A stretch of 64,000 nt of DNA, from positions 1-64,000 of the forward strand of contig CAUYUJ010015700.1 of assembly GCA_963575745.1 (NCBI GenBank). The letters run 5' to 3'. Source of the stretch: Prorocentrum cordatum (Eukaryota; Sar; Dinophyceae; Prorocentrales; Prorocentraceae). The position numbers were made by a program, and so were the translations under genes. The notes beneath the pieces were generated by a model, which was not told the DNA's origin, ran no database searches, and worked only from the letters and a program-made list of their open reading frames with translations. This document shows positions 60,661 to 64,000 of this stretch, in pieces (position 1 is the first letter of the stretch; each line of letters opens with the position of its first letter).

Positions 60661-62470
60661 AAGCATTGCGCGGCATTCACAACTGCATTTGGCCCGGCCT
60701 TTCGCCCGGGCGGTTCAGAACGAACGCGCGCGGCGCCAAAGCGCCAAAGAGAGAGAGCCACGCGTTGAGAAAGGAGCCGCCCTCCACCCGCGAAGCCCGC
60801 GCTAATTTCACAGGCGGGCGCGCGCGGCGCGGATGCGAAAACCACGCGTTGAAAGCGGGCCGCCCTCCAACAGTGGACCACAAACGAGACGACGACGCCC
60901 CGCCCACGGCGCGGCGGCGCTGGAATTTCAAGCACCTGCCCCGCGCAGCCTCGGCGCGGCGCCGCGAAGACCCCGCGGCGGTCACGGGCGGGCCGCGCCA
61001 GGCCTGGACCCCGCCCCAGCACCGCTCACAGCAGCTGCGACGCGGGCCCCACGCGCTTGCCGCGCAAGATTCCCAGCCACAGCGCATGCACCGCCCGCCT
61101 CGCACAGCACCCGATTGCGCCGTTCGGCGGCACGCCTCCGCCGCTCGTCGCCTCGCCCAGCCCAGCGACGCGCGCGACGCGCAAGCCGCTGGCGCGTTTC
61201 AGAACGGCGTCGCCGCGCTCCGTCGAGCTGATACGCGGCGCGCGCGTCGCGCTTGTTGCGCTCGTCACGCTGGCCAGAGCTGCGGCGCTAAATCCCCGCC
61301 GCGTTCCCACGCGGTGGCATGGGGGGGCGTCGCGCCGCGCGTCGCCGCGCTGATCCGCGCTGCGACGACGGCGCCCGCCGCGACGATCAAACTCGCGTGG
61401 CTGGCGTCCGCAACTCGGACCCCTGGCGACTGTCGAAATGGAATTATTGCGTTCGGTCGCGCTGCTCGGCGCTGGGCCGTTCGCGCCCGTCGCGCTGCCT
61501 TGCGTCGCGGTCGCGGCGCCCGACGGGCCGCCCACTTCTGCGCGGCCGCGCCGGGCGCCGCTCGCTTAGATCACGCCGATGGGAGCTAGTCGAGGCCAGC
61601 TGATCGGCGCCGCGTCGCCGGCGCCCGCCACGGCGCTCAGCGATGGATATCCGCTGCGCCCGTCGCGCCGCCCTGCGCTGCACTGGGGGCGCGCCTCGCG
61701 CGGCCCTCTGTCCGGAGCCCGTCGAGCGGCGCGCCGTCGCGCCGGCGGCGCCGCTTGCGCTCGCGGGCGCTGGGCGGCACGGTTTGAACCGCGCTGGCAA
61801 CCGACGGCGGAAGGCCGGGCAGCAGGCGGGGAGCGTGGAAAACGAAGGCGCGGGCAAAACGGAAGCAGATTCGGCGCCGCCCGCGCCGCCGCTGCCATCG
61901 CCGCGCGCGCCCGCGGCAGCGCGGCCGCCAGCGTCGCCCCTGACCGAGAAACAAAGAGAACCGGGGGGAATCGCGCGGCGGAAGCAAGAGGGGAAGAAGC
62001 AGGACTGAGAACGAGGTAGACGGGAAGGAGATGGCAAACGACGATGGCGAAGCAAGAAGGAAGGGGGGGGGGGAGCGCGAGGCGGGGAGACGGGGGGGGG
62101 AGGAGGGGCAGAGGGTCGATGGACGGGAAGGGATGCGGGGGGGGAGATGCCAGGGGGCGATCAACGAACAGGGGCGGGGAGAAGGAAAGGACAGCGCGAT
62201 AAATAACACCGAAGGAGGGCGGGGGGGGGATGGGAAGGGGGGGGGGGGGCCGGGGGGGGGGGGGGGGGCGAAGGGAAGAGCAGGATAGAGGATGGGGGGA
62301 AGGACGAAGAAGGAGAGCGGGAACGATGGAAGCGCAATGATGGGGCTGGAGGCGCCGCAGCACTGGCGGCCCCAGCGGCCGAGCGCGCGCGCGCCCACCG
62401 CAGCGACCGGTAGCGAGCCCCACCGCGCGCTTCGCGGCCGCGCGAGGAACGCCTCCGACGGCGACGCCGG
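60661..62470. other. very GC-rich region, no confident gene
   Basis: Overlapping frames are open on both strands. The minus frame at 61,026-61,535 has a protein-like end (LRVARVAGLGEATSGGGVPP, NGAIGCCARRAVHALWLG) but no domain. G-runs at about 62,060-62,275 could form G-quadruplex-type structures. It may be non-coding flank or intron of the LINE-type sequence that starts upstream on the minus strand. Confidence 0.4.
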
Positions 62471-62479
62471 CTGCATTCG

Positions 62480-63880
62480 CAAACGCCCACCGCGCATATT
62501 TCGGCGCGCCCCCTCTGCAGCCCCAGCCGTCCGACGAGCATCTCCTTCGACGGGGCCGCGAGACCGATCGACCGCGCGGGGGCCAGCTCGCACTGCGACG
62601 CCAGCGCCCGGCCCAACCCCTCGGCCTCGACCTCGCAGCCCTCGAGCCGCTGCACGCGCAGGTCTTCGACCCGCGGGAGGTCGCCGAGGAGCGCGGCATC
62701 GAGCACCTCGACGAGGGCCCTCACCTCCTCCCCAAGCTACCCCAACTGATCGGGGGGATGGACTGCGCGAGTCGCACTCGTGAGATACGTCACGAATCGG
62801 GCTTCCTGCGAGATCGACCCCGCTGCCACGGACGCCCCCCGGGCGCTCAGATTGCGCTCGATCCCCACGATCGCCAACTGCAGGAGCTTCCCCGGATGGC
62901 GGCTCGCGAAGGACACCGACGCTGGGAGCGCGGCGAAAACCCGACCCCTCGCTCTCAAATCTCCTCGGCCTCGCCCACCGCCAGAGGCGGCAGTCAGCCT
63001 CGGCCAGGGCCTCGGACGACGGCCCCCCCCTGGCGGGTTGGCCACGACTTTGGCTGAGCGCTGCAACGCTCGCCCTGCCAGGACCTCACCGACACCCGTC
63101 GCCGAGGCAGCGCCGCGGGGCTCCTTCTGACTCGCTGGGCCGTCAGGCTTGAGCTTCGCCCGCAGCTCCGCGACGCGTTTCTCTAGGTCTGGCCTGTGCG
63201 ATGCTGCTGCGTTGCTGCCCTCGGCGGCGTCGAGGGCGTCGTCGCCCCCGTCGAAAGCTGCAACGCCTGCAGGGTCACCCTTCGGGGCGTCGCCCCGTTC
63301 AATTGCAGCCGGGGTCGGGGGGGCCCTCCGTGGGAAGCTGACGGGCGAGGAGCGTCGAGGTAGGGGCGCAAACGGTACGAGTCCACGTGGGCCACTCTGC
63401 CCTGATCTGGAGCCTACCGCGCCCTCGCAGAAGTGCACGAGTCCGTAACCACCAGGGCCACGAAGCAGCGACGACAGCGCTGCTACGCCCGATCCCTCTA
63501 CCACGCACATGAATTCGCCCTCCAAGAAGCAGCCGTTCATGCCGTTGACGGTGAACGACCCGCCCCTGGCAAACATGGCGAAGTGCTTGGCAGCCCCGCG
63601 GCACTCACCCTTGTACTCGAGCGCCTCGCCGCCCCGCACGGCCGTGAGCGAAATGCACCAGTCGTCCTGGTCTCGTCTTCCAAGGTTCGGGGCGCTTCAC
63701 CTTGGGGTCGCTCCCGCCCTGGCTTGAGCAGCGGCCTTGCACAGAGGCTTGGGACGGGGCGGCGGTTCCTCGTCGACGAGCGCGGGAACATTTCCTTCGG
63801 GGTTGTTCTTCCCGCTGCTGTGTCATTTCCTCTTGGGTTTCACTTCGCCACCCTCGTCACTGGCCGCCGATGGCCGCTTG
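62480..63880 (-). pseudogene. LINE-associated N-terminal protein region with three in-frame stops
   Basis: One minus-strand frame reads as protein across 1.4 kb with stops only at 63,823-63,825 (TGA), 63,697-63,699 (TGA) and 62,737-62,739 (TAG); all three are in the same frame. Recognisable order: K/P/A-rich start (GKNNPEGNVPALVDEEPPPR), RRDQDDWCISLTAVRGGEAL, a helix (RPDLEKRVAELRAKLK), GEVLAGRALQRSAKV, then FAALPASVSFASRHPGKLLQ and LAIVGIERNLSARG, and after the TAG, LGEEVRALVEVLDAALLGDL with RVQRLEGCEVEAEGLGRAL. This order resembles the region before the endonuclease/RT in dinoflagellate LINE proteins. The nonsense changes suggest a dead copy; unspliced introns are the alternative. Confidence 0.6.
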
Positions 63881-64000
63881 AGCGCTCAACCTGACCCTGG
63901 CGACGAGGCGGGCGCGGGACGGCCCTTCTTGAACATGCCCGCCCCGCGAGCGGGCACGCGTCGCCCCGCGGGCGGGTGGGCGCCTCCACCGCCCCTTGCC
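63881..64000. other. window edge, GC-rich
   Basis: Contains CGCGAGCGGGCACGCG and CCGCGGGCGGGTGGGCG. No call; the LINE-type frame may continue upstream past the window edge. Confidence 0.4.

Overview
This window is almost certainly nuclear DNA of a dinoflagellate, most like a GC-rich Prorocentrum-type genome. The evidence is a high-GC, repeat-saturated sequence with huge microsatellite tracts; a Ty1/copia retroelement with the wording usual in dinoflagellate copia polyproteins; and two separate pieces of dinoflagellate-type LINE proteins (an ORF1-like protein, and a broken N-terminal region at the right edge). I see no bacterial operons, tRNA, rRNA, CRISPR array or spliced-leader gene. A 100-N run at 57,208-57,307 marks an assembly gap. 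Most of the window is not ordinary gene space, and many long open frames are only by-products of stop-free repeats.

Layout. 1-0.5 kb: purine (GA) tract. 2.4-4.1 kb: a candidate minus-strand gene in pieces, with a 75-A run between two of them and a 22-bp perfect hairpin directly upstream of one ATG. 5.0-6.8 kb: plus-strand ORF of 596 aa resembling a LINE ORF1 protein. 7.8-8.6 kb: 387-bp tandem duplication. 9.5-11.7 kb: CA, CTC and CAT tracts flanking a possible minus-strand coding segment. 12.4-16.9 kb: lower-GC minus-strand block with several ORFs of an unrecognised family. 17.4-27.3 kb: long satellite region of about 101-bp units, built from repeated head, array and tail modules. 26.0-36.4 kb: a segment (satellite, tail, hairpin module, GTC-rich tract, minus-strand ORFs) present twice in tandem at about 4.9 kb spacing. 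37-39.4 kb: further unassigned minus-strand ORFs. 39.4-44.5 kb: a frameshifted copia pol on the minus strand. 45.5-49.5 kb: AGCAT-type pentamers, minisatellites, CT and TA tracts. 49.7-54.0 kb: one very long plus-strand ORF (1455 aa) with internal repeats and hydrophobic segments. 54.9-58.2 kb: CT tract, a 152-bp tandem array, the gap and CAT repeats. 58.2-60.7 kb: a roughly 78-bp tandem family. 60.7-62.4 kb: GC-rich DNA with G-runs. 62.5-63.9 kb: minus-strand LINE-type coding frame carrying three in-frame stops.

The most interesting items are the three-copy unknown minus-strand coding family (12-17, 28-31 and 33-37 kb), the modular satellite with a conserved hairpin tail, and many short dispersed CGGCTnAGCCG-like palindromes concentrated in the lower-GC islands. 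No gene set here forms an obvious pathway. The functional content that can be recognised is retroelement-derived. All identities come from reading motifs by eye, with no database search.
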